DNA from: Streptomyces tendae
Lineage (GTDB): Bacteria > Actinomycetota > Actinomycetes > Streptomycetales > Streptomycetaceae
DNA: 64,000 bases
Assembly (NCBI RefSeq): GCF_008632955.1
Contig: NZ_CP043959.1
Location: 4,464,001-4,528,000 of the forward strand
Direction: 5' to 3'
Of this stretch, positions 51,002-59,488 are shown piece after piece. The notes under the pieces are model-generated. The model was not told the origin of the DNA, ran no database searches, and saw only the letters and a program-made list of their open reading frames with translations. The stretch's first letter is position 1. Each line of letters begins with the position of its first letter. Both the position numbers and the translations under genes were made by a program.

Positions 51002-52156
51002 GTGAGCAAGAACATCGAAGTGGTCGTCCTGGGCGGCGGGTACGGCGGCGTCAAGGCGGCCAACCGCCTGGCGCGGCGGGCGGGCGTGTCGGTGACGCTG
51101 GTCAATCCGCGGCCCCACTTCGTCGAGCGGATCCGCCTGCACCAGGTGGTCACCGGCTCCGACGACGCCGTCGAGAGCTTCGGGGAGGTGCTGGGCGGCG
51201 ACGTCCGCCTGGTCGTCGACGCCGCGACCCGGATCGCCGCCGAGGAGCGGCGCGTGTCCCTGGCCGGCGGTGCCACCCTGTCGTACGACTACCTGGTCCA
51301 CGCCGTGGGCAGCGGCGCTTCCGTCCCCGGCGTGCCCGGAGCGGCGGAGTTCGCCCATGCGGTCGCGGACCTCGACGGCGCGCGACGGCTGCGGTCGACG
51401 CTGGCCGAGGTGCCGGCGACCGCTCCGGTGACCGTGGTCGGGGCGGGCCTGACCGGCGTGGAGACCGCGGCCGAACTGGCGGAGGCGGGACGCTTCGTGA
51501 CCCTGGTCTGCGGGGGTGTGCTCGCTCCCTCGCTGCACGCCGGGAGCCGGCGCCGGGTGGCCCGCCGTCTGGCGGCGCTGGGGGTGGCCGTGCTGGAAGG
51601 GGCCGGGACGCGGGTGACGGAGGTGACCCGCGACGGTGTCCGGCTCGACGACGGCCGCGACGTGCCCGGCGCGGTGACCGTCTGGACCGCCGGTTTCCGG
51701 GTTCCGGACCTGGCCGCACGCAGCGGGCTGACCACGGACGCGGACGGCCGTCTGGTGACCGACGCGACGCTGACCAGCGTGGACGACGTCCGCATCGTCG
51801 CCGCCGGGGACGCCGGGACGATCCTCGGCCGGCCGGTGCGGATGAGCTGCCAGGCCGCCGTGCAGCTGGGCACGGGGGCCGCCGACACCGTCCTACGCCG
51901 GATCGCGGGGAAGACGCCGACGCCCGTGCGGCCGCTGTTCGCCGGGCAGTGCCTGAGCCTCGGACGGGCGGAGGGCGTCACCCAGTTCTCCTCCCTGGAC
52001 GACCGGGTGAACGCGCTGCACCTCAGCGGGCGGCCCGCTGCCCGCGTCAAGGAGATCGCCTGCCGGTTCCCCCTGCGCCAGCTGGCGTCCGGCGCGCGCA
52101 AGGCCGGTCCGCGGACGCCCCGCGGCGGACCCGACCTCCGCGACGCTTCGGCCTGA
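51002..52156 (+). CDS. FAD-dependent NAD(P)H oxidoreductase (NDH-2-like)
   Basis: The 384-residue protein has two Rossmann motifs, VVLGGGYGGVKAANRLARR for FAD and VTVVGAGLTGVETAAELAEAG for NAD(P)H, plus the FAD-tail region IVAAGDAGT. It resembles type II NADH dehydrogenase-like oxidoreductases but lacks an obvious C-terminal membrane anchor. It is the oxidoreductase member of the ECF41 target set and lies 50 nt ahead of an ECF41 sigma gene. GTG 51002 has AGGAGA upstream. Confidence 0.9.
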   Translation: MSKNIEVVVLGGGYGGVKAANRLARRAGVSVTLVNPRPHFVERIRLHQVVTGSDDAVESFGEVLGGDVRLVVDAATRIAAEERRVSLAGGATLSYDYLVHAVGSGASVPGVPGAAEFAHAVADLDGARRLRSTLAEVPATAPVTVVGAGLTGVETAAELAEAGRFVTLVCGGVLAPSLHAGSRRRVARRLAALGVAVLEGAGTRVTEVTRDGVRLDDGRDVPGAVTVWTAGFRVPDLAARSGLTTDADGRLVTDATLTSVDDVRIVAAGDAGTILGRPVRMSCQAAVQLGTGAADTVLRRIAGKTPTPVRPLFAGQCLSLGRAEGVTQFSSLDDRVNALHLSGRPAARVKEIACRFPLRQLASGARKAGPRTPRGGPDLRDASA

Positions 52157-52206
52157 ACACCGGCGGCCTCCGTCGCGGGGCCGGCCACGAGAGAGCGGCA
52201 CACCCC

Positions 52207-53103
52207 ATGAACGACCACGTCACCGACCCCGCGACCGAGGCCTTCCTCGCCCACCGGAACCTGCTGTTCACCGTCGCGTACGAGATGCTCGGATCCGCGG
52301 CGGACGCCGAGGACGTCCTCCAGGAGACCTGGCTGCGGTGGGTCGGGACCGACCTGGACCAGGTGCGGGACCGACGCGCCTATCTGGTCCGGATCACCAC
52401 CCGGCAGGCGCTCAACCGGCTCCGCACCCTGAAACGGCGCAAGGAGACGTACGTCGGCCCCTGGCTGCCGGAGCCCCTGCTCACCGCGCCGGACGTGGCG
52501 GAGGACGCCGAGCTGTCCGAGAACCTGTCCCTGGCGCTGCTGTACGTCCTGGAATCCCTGTCCCCGGTGGAACGTGCCGTCTTCGTCCTGCGCGAGGTCT
52601 TCGCCTTCGAGCACGACGACATCGCGGCCGCGATCGGCAGGAGCCCCGCGGCGGCACGTCAGATCGCCTACCGCGCGCGGCAGCACGTGAACGCCCGCCG
52701 CCCGCGCACCACGGCGTCCGCGGAGGAGACCCGGGCGGCGCTGGCCTCGTTCCGGTCGGCTCTGGAAACCGGCGATCTGCGGGGGCTGCTCGACGTGCTC
52801 GCCCCTGACGTCGTCTTCGTCAGCGACGGCGGCGGGCTCAGGCTCGCGGCCCTGCGGCCGGTCGTCGGCGCGGGCAAGGTGCTCCGCTACATGGCGGGCA
52901 GCCTCGGCAAGGCCGGCGGCGTCCTCACCGGTGAGGCCACCACGGTCAACGGCAACCCGGGACTCGTCCTGCGCCTGGACGGCGGGATCGACGGCGTGCT
53001 GACCGCCCGGGTGGAGGACGGCCGGGTCACGCGCCTCTACTACGTGCGCAACCCGGAGAAGCTCACGCGGGTCGAGTCCGAGACCTCGCTCGTCTCCCGC
53101 TGA
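52207..53103 (+). CDS. ECF41-type RNA polymerase sigma factor (second copy)
   Basis: The 298-residue protein has region 2 (YEMLGSAADAEDVLQETWLRW), region 4 (LSPVERAVFVLREVFAFEHDDIAAAI) and the SnoaL-like extension. All three hallmarks are present: WLPEP, DGGG and NPEKL. It has no promoter box of its own and probably shares the transcript of the NDH-2-like gene 50 nt upstream, giving autoregulation through the box at 50939. It differs enough from the copy at 43176 to be a separate lineage, not a recent duplicate. Confidence 0.92.
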   Translation: MNDHVTDPATEAFLAHRNLLFTVAYEMLGSAADAEDVLQETWLRWVGTDLDQVRDRRAYLVRITTRQALNRLRTLKRRKETYVGPWLPEPLLTAPDVAEDAELSENLSLALLYVLESLSPVERAVFVLREVFAFEHDDIAAAIGRSPAAARQIAYRARQHVNARRPRTTASAEETRAALASFRSALETGDLRGLLDVLAPDVVFVSDGGGLRLAALRPVVGAGKVLRYMAGSLGKAGGVLTGEATTVNGNPGLVLRLDGGIDGVLTARVEDGRVTRLYYVRNPEKLTRVESETSLVSR

Positions 53104-53206
53104 GCGGCCCCGCGGTCCCGGCCCGCCGCGCGAACGGCACCGGGCCGCCCCCCCCTTGCCGGGGACGGCCCAGTGGCGTGCGGTCGGCCGGGGTCCCGGC
53201 CGGGGG

Positions 53207-54736
53207 TCAGACCTTCTCGGCGACCCGCTCGCCCGCGGGAGCCGGCGCCGGAGCCGGCGCGGGCCGCTCCTGCGTCGGCGCGTCGGGGGCCACGTTCAGT
53301 TCGGCGAGCATGGTCTTGGTGAAGCCGAACCAGTACGTCGCGACGAAGCCCGCCACGTAGCCGACGACCAGGCCGGCCGCGTAGACGGCGATGGTCTGTC
53401 CGAGACCGTGGTTGCCGTCGAGGAGCGGGAAGAGCGCCCAGCCGGACGGGCCGATCGCGGTGGAGCCCACGTCCGTGCCCAACTGGTTGAACAGGCCGAC
53501 GAAGGCACCGCCGAACGCGCCGCCCGCGCAGGCGGTGACGAACGGCCGGCCGAGGGGCAGGGAGACACCGTAGATCAGCGGCTCGCCGACACCGAGGAAG
53601 CCCGGCCACAGCGCGGACTTGATGGTCGTGCGGATCGACGTGTTGCGGGGCAGCCGGAAGTAGATCGCGACGGCCGCGCCGACCTGTCCCGCACCCGCCA
53701 TGGCGAGGATCGGCAGCAGGACGGTGAAGCCGTCCCCTTCGATCAGCGTCGTGTGGATGGGGATCAGCGCCTGGTGCAGGCCCAGCATGACCAGCGGCAG
53801 GAACAGACCGCCGAGGAGGAACCCGGCGCCCGCGCCGCCGTGGGCCAGCAGCCAGTCGGCGGCGTCACCGATCCAGGTCGACACCTCACCGGCCAGGAAC
53901 ATCAGCCCGAACAGCGTGGCGAGACCGGAGACCAGCACCGTGACGGTGGGGGTGACCAGTACGTCGACGGACTCGGGGACCCAGCGCCGGCACCGCTTCT
54001 CGACGTACACGCCGAGGCAGGCCGCGCCCAGCGCGCCGAGCACACCGCCCTGGCCCGGGGACAGGTGCTGGCCGAACGCCTCGACGTCGGCCACCTTGGC
54101 GTAGACGATGATCGACGCGACGGCGCCGCCGAGGATCGGGGTGCCGCCGAACTCCTTGGCCGTGTTGTAGCCGACGAAGACGGCGATCAGCGCCATGAAG
54201 CCGGAGGCGATGGCGGCCAGGGCCGGGGTGACGGCGGGCAGCCACTCCAGGTTGACGAGCAGGCCGTTGAGGCCGGCGATGATGCCGCAGCCGATGAGCG
54301 CGGGGATCAGCGGCACGAAGATGTTCGCGATGCGCCGCAGGAACAGCTTGAACGGCGTGGCGTTCTTCGCCTTCCGCTCCGCCCGGAGCGCCGCGCCCTG
54401 CGCCGCCAGCTCCTCGGCGGTCACCGGGTCGGCCCCGCCCGAGGGAGCGGCGGGCTCCTCGGGGGCGCCGGCGCGCCCCTCCTCGACCAGGGCCTCGAAC
54501 TCCGGGGTGACACGGGCGACGGTGCCCGGGCCCAGCACGATCTGGTAGGTGTCGTCCTCGACGACCCCCATGACCGCGGGCAGTGCCTTGAGTGCCTCCT
54601 CCTGTACCAGGGACCGGTCGCGCAGCCCGAGCCGCAGCCGGGTCATGCAATGGGCCACCGACGTCACGTTCCCCGCGCCTCCGACGAGGGGAAGGATGGC
54701 GGCAGCAGTGGCGCGATGCTTGTTCTCTTCGCTCAT
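53207..54736 (-). CDS. PTS sugar transporter subunit EIIBC (MurP-like)
   Basis: The 509-residue membrane protein has an N-terminal EIIB domain with phospho-cysteine C30 (AHCMTRLRLGLRD) and a C-terminal EIIC domain of about ten helices from residue 120 (GCGIIAGLNGLLVNL, GVGEPLIYGVSLPL). It imports and phosphorylates a sugar using the general PTS; no EIIA domain is attached. The adjacent murQ gene indicates N-acetylmuramic acid as substrate, as in MurP. ATG 54736 follows murQ by 39 nt. Confidence 0.88.
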   Translation of the reverse strand: MSEENKHRATAAAILPLVGGAGNVTSVAHCMTRLRLGLRDRSLVQEEALKALPAVMGVVEDDTYQIVLGPGTVARVTPEFEALVEEGRAGAPEEPAAPSGGADPVTAEELAAQGAALRAERKAKNATPFKLFLRRIANIFVPLIPALIGCGIIAGLNGLLVNLEWLPAVTPALAAIASGFMALIAVFVGYNTAKEFGGTPILGGAVASIIVYAKVADVEAFGQHLSPGQGGVLGALGAACLGVYVEKRCRRWVPESVDVLVTPTVTVLVSGLATLFGLMFLAGEVSTWIGDAADWLLAHGGAGAGFLLGGLFLPLVMLGLHQALIPIHTTLIEGDGFTVLLPILAMAGAGQVGAAVAIYFRLPRNTSIRTTIKSALWPGFLGVGEPLIYGVSLPLGRPFVTACAGGAFGGAFVGLFNQLGTDVGSTAIGPSGWALFPLLDGNHGLGQTIAVYAAGLVVGYVAGFVATYWFGFTKTMLAELNVAPDAPTQERPAPAPAPAPAGERVAEKV

Positions 54737-54775
54737 GGTGCGGTCATGCCTTGCTGTGAGGTGGGGCAGGCCGCG

Positions 54776-55726
54776 TCAGGCGGCTGCGGCTTCCAGGGCC
54801 TTGCGCAGGTGCCCGTGGGCGTCCTGCAGCAGGCGGGCTGCGGTCGGGGCGTCCACGGACGCCAGGAGGGTGAGGATGGAGTTCTTCACCTCTCCCTCGT
54901 TGTCGGCGAGCGCGGTCTCGACGGACTCGTCGCGGGCACCGGTGGCGAGGGAGACGATGCGGTGGGCGCGCGCCCTGAGCTTCTCGTTGGAGGCCCGGAC
55001 GTCGACCATGAGGTTCCCGTAGGTCTTGCCCAGCTTGATCATGGTGATGGTCGAGATCATGTTGAGCACGAGCTTCTGCGCCGTGCCCGCCTTGAGCCGG
55101 GTCGAGCCCGTCAGCGTCTCGGGGCCGACCACCACCTCGATGCCGTGGTCGGCGGCGGCGGCGAGCGCGCTGTCCTCGTTGCAGGACAGGCCGACGGTGA
55201 GCGCGCCGAGGGCGCGGGCGTGCCGGACCGCCGCGACGGCGTACGGCGTGCGGCCGGAGGCGGAGATGCCGACGACCACGTCGTCGGCGGTCAGGGCCAG
55301 GGCGTCCAGGTCCTCGCGGGCGGCGTCCTCACGGTCTTCGGCGCCCTCGACGGCGTTGACCACGGCGGTCGGACCGCCCGCGATCAGCCCCACGACCTGC
55401 GCGGGGTCGGTGTTGAAGGTGGGCGGGCACTCGGAGGCGTCGAGGATGCCGAGCCGGCCGGCCGTGCCCGCGCCGGCGTAGACGAGCCGGCCGCCCCGGG
55501 CCATCCGCTCGGCGACGCCGTCGATCGCGGCGGCGATCTGCGGCAGCCGGGCGGCGACCGCCGTGGTGACGGTGGCGTCCTCCGCGTTCATGAAGCGGGC
55601 GATGTCGAGGGTGGGCAGGCGGTCGATGTCCGCCAGCTCGGGGCGGTGGGCCTCCGTGGTCATGGTGGCGAGTTGCTCACGCAACCGGCCGTTCTCCACG
55701 GCGTCTGCGGCGGGCACGACGGTCAC
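54776..55726 (-). CDS. murQ: N-acetylmuramic acid 6-phosphate etherase
   Basis: The 316-residue SIS-domain enzyme cleaves the D-lactyl ether of MurNAc-6-phosphate to give GlcNAc-6-phosphate, recycling peptidoglycan sugar. The catalytic glutamate region is DASECPPTFNT, and the sugar-phosphate pocket includes GISASGRTPYAVAA and GSTRLKAGTAQKL. The length matches the family. GTG 55726 is set by GAGGAGT directly upstream. The gene leads an operon with the PTS transporter. Confidence 0.95.
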   Translation of the reverse strand: MTVVPAADAVENGRLREQLATMTTEAHRPELADIDRLPTLDIARFMNAEDATVTTAVAARLPQIAAAIDGVAERMARGGRLVYAGAGTAGRLGILDASECPPTFNTDPAQVVGLIAGGPTAVVNAVEGAEDREDAAREDLDALALTADDVVVGISASGRTPYAVAAVRHARALGALTVGLSCNEDSALAAAADHGIEVVVGPETLTGSTRLKAGTAQKLVLNMISTITMIKLGKTYGNLMVDVRASNEKLRARAHRIVSLATGARDESVETALADNEGEVKNSILTLLASVDAPTAARLLQDAHGHLRKALEAAAA

Positions 55727-55738
55727 ACTCCTCGATGT

Positions 55739-55785
55739 CGAAATTTACTTTCGGTAGCTCACTTGAGCCTGAAAGATATTTTCAG
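55739..55785. promoter_or_regulatory. Twin dyads upstream of murQ
   Basis: CGAAA-TTTAC-TTTCG (55739-55753) and CTGAAA-GATAT-TTTCAG (55769-55785) are inverted repeats with 5-nt centres, 31 nt apart centre to centre (about three helical turns). They share the GAAA-N5-TTTC core of RpiR-family (MurR-like) operators and are strikingly AT-rich in this DNA. A cognate RpiR gene is not in the window. Confidence 0.55.
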
Positions 55786-55938
55786 CCATGGCGCGCGTCA
55801 AGGGTCGGGAGGCAAAGGTCCGATCACGACTCCGGCGGCCACCTGGACACCCTCGCGGGGGGTGTCCCCGGCGGCGGCGCCCCCTCACCAGCCTCGCCAC
55901 CGCGTCTCCCACCTGCACAAGCCCGGATCAGTGACGTG

Positions 55939-55981
55939 CGTCACACCGCAGGGCGGTCACAGGTCCGGTGCCTGCGCGGTC
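55939..55981 (+). promoter_or_regulatory. Two overlapping ECF41-type promoters of the CMD gene
   Basis: CGTCACA (55939-55945) pairs with GGTC (55962-55965), and GGTCACA (55955-55961) pairs with GGTC (55978-55981), each with a 16-nt spacer. The two promoters are offset by 16 nt, and the second -10 lies 39 nt before ATG 56020. Confidence 0.7.
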
Positions 55982-56019
55982 AACGGAGTGCAACCGCATC
56001 TTGGAGGGTGAAACAGACC

Positions 56020-56493
56020 ATGGACGCTCGAATCGACTTCTTCGGCAACGCGCTCGCGGGGAAGGTGCTGCGGCACATCAACTCGGCGAACAAGGCGGTG
56101 CACGACTCGCCGCTGCCCGTCGCGACCCAGGAGCTGGTGAAGATCCGCGCCAGCCAGATCAACGGCTGCGGCTTCTGCACCGACATGCACACCAAGGACG
56201 CCACCGCCGCGGGCGAGACCCAGCAGCGCCTCAACCTGGTCGCCGCCTGGCGCGAGGCCACGGTCTTCACCGACGCCGAGCGCGCCGCCCTCGCACTCGC
56301 CGAGGAAGGCACCCGCATCGCCGACACCGCCGGCGGAGTGAGCGACGAGGTCTGGGCCGACGCCGCCAAGCACTACGACGAGGAACAGCTCGCCGCGCTG
56401 ATCTCCCTGATCGCGATCATCAACGCCTACAACCGCATCAACGTCATCAACCAGCAGCCCGCAGGCGACTACCAGCCCGGCCAGTTCGGCTGA
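56020..56493 (+). CDS. Carboxymuconolactone decarboxylase/AhpD-family protein
   Basis: The 157-residue all-alpha protein has the AhpD-type redox centre C50-x-x-C53 in NGCGFCTDMHTKDA, with the downstream His and Asp. Such proteins act as thiol peroxidase partners or alkylhydroperoxidases. Genes of this type are the best-known direct targets of ECF41 sigma factors. It stands alone between its tandem promoters and a terminator. GGAGGG lies upstream of ATG 56020. Confidence 0.93.
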   Translation: MDARIDFFGNALAGKVLRHINSANKAVHDSPLPVATQELVKIRASQINGCGFCTDMHTKDATAAGETQQRLNLVAAWREATVFTDAERAALALAEEGTRIADTAGGVSDEVWADAAKHYDEEQLAALISLIAIINAYNRINVINQQPAGDYQPGQFG

Positions 56494-56518
56494 CCCCCTG
56501 GCCCCCGTCCCCGGCTCC

Positions 56519-56545
56519 CGACCCCCACGGACATCGTGGGGGTCG
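56519..56545 (+). terminator. Terminator of the CMD gene
   Basis: CGACCCCCACG and its complement form a perfect 11-bp stem with a 5-nt loop, 25 nt past the stop codon. Confidence 0.75.
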
Positions 56546-56583
56546 CGGCTCCCCTCCCCCACGCGGGGGTGTAGAAGGGACCG

Positions 56584-57087
56584 GTGAACAGGAGTGAACA
56601 CGCCGCCGAGCGCCCCGAGCGCGCCCGCCCCGCGCCCCACAGCATGACGGGGGTCGGCGTCGCCGTCCTCGACGACACCGGGCGCGTCCTGCTCGGACTC
56701 GGGCACGACGGCCGGTGGGAGCTGCCGGGCGGCAAGGTGGACCCGGGCGAGGACTTCGAGACCGCCGCGGCGCGGGAACTGGCGGAGGAGACCGCGCTGT
56801 CCGTGCCGGTGACGGCCGTACGGGTCCTGGCGCTCGTGGTGGACGGCCTCCAGGGACTGACCCGGGTCACGGCCGCGGCGGTCGCCGAGGGAGCGGCGGG
56901 CACGCCCGTGGTCACCGAGCCGGACAAGATCGTGCGCTGGGAGTGGTTCCCGCGCGACGAGGTGCCGTCCGCGCTGTTCGGCCCGTCGGCCTCGGTGCTG
57001 GACTGCGTGTGGCCGGCTCCGGCTCCCCGCGGGGCGGCCGGAACGCGTCACTACCGGATCGACGGGGGGACGCCCGAGCGCGCGTGA
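56584..57087 (+). CDS. NUDIX hydrolase
   Basis: The 167-residue protein has the NUDIX box GGKVDPGED..AARELAEETALS, which follows G-x5-E-x7-REUxEE except that the final Gly is Ala. A conserved LPGG precedes it. It hydrolyses a nucleoside diphosphate linked to another moiety; 8-oxo-dGTP-type or ADP-ribose-type activity cannot be told apart here. GTG 56584 has GAAGGGA upstream; the first 20 residues are a variable tail. Confidence 0.88.
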   Translation: MNRSEHAAERPERARPAPHSMTGVGVAVLDDTGRVLLGLGHDGRWELPGGKVDPGEDFETAAARELAEETALSVPVTAVRVLALVVDGLQGLTRVTAAAVAEGAAGTPVVTEPDKIVRWEWFPRDEVPSALFGPSASVLDCVWPAPAPRGAAGTRHYRIDGGTPERA

Positions 57088-57255
57088 ACGGCCGTCCCGG
57101 CACGAAGCGGGGAACACATCGGTGCCGCTTTTCCCAGGTCCGGGGCTCACCCGCGAGAACCGGCCATCCGGCGCGGCGGTGCGTCGTTCCCCGGATCACC
57201 GTGGCGCGGGTGGACTACGATGCAGACGTTGCCGCCGTGGCCTTCTGTGACTCAG

Positions 57256-57284
57256 TCAACTTCCCTGCGACCAAGGGAAGTTGA
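57256..57284. promoter_or_regulatory. Hairpin/operator upstream of the serine hydrolase gene
   Basis: TCAACTTCCCT and AGGGAAGTTGA form a perfect 11-bp inverted repeat with a 7-nt centre, 50 nt before ATG 57334. It is AT-rich compared with its surroundings. It could be a repressor site or a 5' UTR hairpin. Confidence 0.45.
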
Positions 57285-57333
57285 ATCGGTGTTCCGGCCG
57301 CAGGTGCCTGTCCGTCCCCCACACCCAGGAAAG

Positions 57334-58551
57334 ATGCGGATGCGGATCAAAGACGTGAGCGTCGCGCTCGCCGGCTCCACACTGATCGTCACACTGGCGG
57401 CCTCCCCCGCCCTCGCCGACAGCACGTCCCTGCCCGCGCCCGACCTCGCCGCCGTGGCCGCGGTGCACGAGAAGGCGCTGGCCCAGGGCGCTCCCGGTGC
57501 CCTGACCCGGATCGACGAGGGCCGCAAGAGCTACCACGTCGCCACCGGTGAGGCCGACACCGCCGCCCACACGCCGATGGACACGGGGCGGCGGTTCCGC
57601 GTGGGCAGTGTCAGCAAGACCTTCACCACGGTGGTGCTGCTCCAGCTGGCGGCCGAGGGACGGGTCGACCTGGACGCCCCCGCCAACCGCTACCTGCCGC
57701 AGCCGCTGCCCGACGACCGCATCACGGTGCGTCATCTGCTCAGCCACCGCAGCGGGTTGTACGACTACACGAACGACATGTTCTACAACACTGTGCCGGG
57801 CTTCGAGGCGGTGCGCACCAAGGTCTTCAGCTACCAGGAACTCATCGACCTGTCGACCGAGCGGCCGCTGAACAACACGCCGGGCGCCGCCTACAGCTAC
57901 TCCAACACGAACTTCGTCGTCATCGGCGCGCTCGTCGAGCACGTCACGGGGACGCCGATCGCCACCCACTACCAGAAGCGCATCTTCAAGCCGCTGGGGC
58001 TGAGGAACACGTCGTACGTCCACCCGCGGACGACCATCTCCGGTACGTACGCCCGTGGTTACCTCCGTCAGGACGACACCACGCTGCCGCTGGTCGACTC
58101 CACCGAGCAGACCGTCTCCTGGGCGCAGTCCGCGGGCGCGGTCATCTCCGACGCCAGGGACCTCAACCGGTTCTTCTCCGCGCTGCTGTCCGGAAAGCTG
58201 CTGCCCGCCGAGCAGTTGGACGAGATGACCGCCATGGTCCCGGTCACCGCGGACGGCAAGCAGTCCTACGGGCTGGGGCTGCGCGGCCGGACGCTGTCCT
58301 GCGGCACCACCGTCTACGGGCACACGGGCACCGTGCAGGGCTACTACACGTACGCCTTCACCACGAGCGACGGCCGCCGCAGCATGGCCTCGCTGGCCAA
58401 CACGTCCAACAACGGCACGGTGAACACCACGCTGGGCGCCACGCTGGACGCCTCGTTCTGCGGCACCGACCCGGCCGCGGCCGTCCGGCGCGCCGCCGCG
58501 TCCACCGGCCGGTTCACCGAGGACATCGCCCCGCAGATCGCCCGCGACTGA
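57334..58551 (+). CDS. Secreted serine hydrolase, beta-lactamase/DD-carboxypeptidase fold (S12)
   Basis: The 405-residue precursor has a signal peptide (to about residue 28; SPALA). The S12 catalytic motifs are S92-V-S-K95 (RVGSVSKTFT), Y-S-N (YSYSNTNFV) and HTG (YGHTGTVQGY). This is the arrangement of Streptomyces D-alanyl-D-alanine carboxypeptidase R61-like enzymes and related esterases. It should act outside the cell on peptidoglycan or a beta-lactam-like ester. AGGAAAG precedes ATG 57334. Confidence 0.92.
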   Translation: MRMRIKDVSVALAGSTLIVTLAASPALADSTSLPAPDLAAVAAVHEKALAQGAPGALTRIDEGRKSYHVATGEADTAAHTPMDTGRRFRVGSVSKTFTTVVLLQLAAEGRVDLDAPANRYLPQPLPDDRITVRHLLSHRSGLYDYTNDMFYNTVPGFEAVRTKVFSYQELIDLSTERPLNNTPGAAYSYSNTNFVVIGALVEHVTGTPIATHYQKRIFKPLGLRNTSYVHPRTTISGTYARGYLRQDDTTLPLVDSTEQTVSWAQSAGAVISDARDLNRFFSALLSGKLLPAEQLDEMTAMVPVTADGKQSYGLGLRGRTLSCGTTVYGHTGTVQGYYTYAFTTSDGRRSMASLANTSNNGTVNTTLGATLDASFCGTDPAAAVRRAAASTGRFTEDIAPQIARD

Positions 58552-58568
58552 CGCGTCGGGACCGTGTT

Positions 58569-58612
58569 GCCGTGGGCCCCGGCCGGACATCCGTCCGGCC
58601 GGGGCCCACGGC
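58569..58612. terminator. Strong bidirectional terminator
   Basis: A perfect 20-bp stem with the 4-nt loop ATCC lies between the serine hydrolase stop and the convergent response regulator stop. It is the longest perfect stem in the window. Confidence 0.92.
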
Positions 58613-58640
58613 GTTCGGTGGCCGTCGCCGCGCCCGTCGG

Positions 58641-59339
58641 TCAGTGGCCGTTTCCGTGCCGCAGGCGGTCACGGGCCTCGGTGGCGATCACGGCGGCCTG
58701 GATGCGCCGCTCCACCCCGAGCTTGGCCAGCAGCCGCGAGATGTGGTTCTTCACGGTCTTCTCCGCGAGGTAGAGGCGCTGGCCGATCTGGCGGTTGGTG
58801 AGCCCCTCGCCGATCAGCGCGAGGATCTCCCGTTCCCGGTCGGTGAGCCCCGGCAGGGCGTCCGGCTCCGCCGGCTCCTGCTGCGGGCCGCCGCGCAGCC
58901 GGGCCATCAGCTTGGTGGTGGCGCTCGGGTCGAGCAGCGACTGGCCGCGAGCGACCGTGCGGACCGCCTCCACGAGGTCGGAACCGCGGATCTGCTTCAG
59001 GACGTAGCCGGAGGCGCCGGCCATGATCGAGTCCAGCAGGGCCTCCTCGTCGTCGAAGGAGGTGAGCATCAGACAGGCCAGGTCGGGCATCCGGGAGCGC
59101 AGTTCGCGGCACACGGTGACGCCGTCCCCGTCGGGCAGCCGGACGTCGAGGACGGCGACCCGCGGACGCAGGGCGGGGACGCGGACCAGGGCCTGTTCGA
59201 CGGTGGCGGCCTCGCCGACCACCGTGATGTCGGGTTCGTCGTTCAGCAGGTCGTGCACCCCGCGCCGGACCACCTCGTGGTCGTCCAGGAGGAAGACCCT
59301 GATCGGGTGGTCGGGTCCAGGCTGCTCGCCGTCCGCCAT
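58641..59339 (-). CDS. DevR-like response regulator
   Basis: The 232-residue protein has a receiver domain (LLDDHEVVRRGV, phosphoacceptor in VAVLDVRLPDGDG, lysine in GYVLKQIRG). The C-terminal NarL-type helix-turn-helix reads LTDREREILALIGEGLTN, followed by EKTVKNHISRLLAKL. The extended linker matches the DevR/DosR group used in hypoxia or redox responses. No sensor kinase is adjacent, so it is an orphan within the window. ATG 59339 has AAGGAG upstream. Confidence 0.92.
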   Translation of the reverse strand: MADGEQPGPDHPIRVFLLDDHEVVRRGVHDLLNDEPDITVVGEAATVEQALVRVPALRPRVAVLDVRLPDGDGVTVCRELRSRMPDLACLMLTSFDDEEALLDSIMAGASGYVLKQIRGSDLVEAVRTVARGQSLLDPSATTKLMARLRGGPQQEPAEPDALPGLTDREREILALIGEGLTNRQIGQRLYLAEKTVKNHISRLLAKLGVERRIQAAVIATEARDRLRHGNGH

Positions 59340-59488
59340 CAAGTGCTCCTTGCTCTGCGCGTGGCGTGTTCCGTCAGGATCCTCGCCGGTCCAGGGCCGG
59401 ACGGCCAGGGCCGTTCGGCCCTGTTCCGCCGATTCCCTGCCGTCTCCACCCGCCCGGAGGCGTCTGTCGGCGCCCGCCTCGCTCCGGG

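Noticed and set aside
53127..53206. GC-rich repeats and a C8 run between the second ECF41 gene and the PTS gene
   Set aside because: A weak CGGGCCG/CGGCCC pairing exists, but I could not find a convincing long stem, so no terminator was called.
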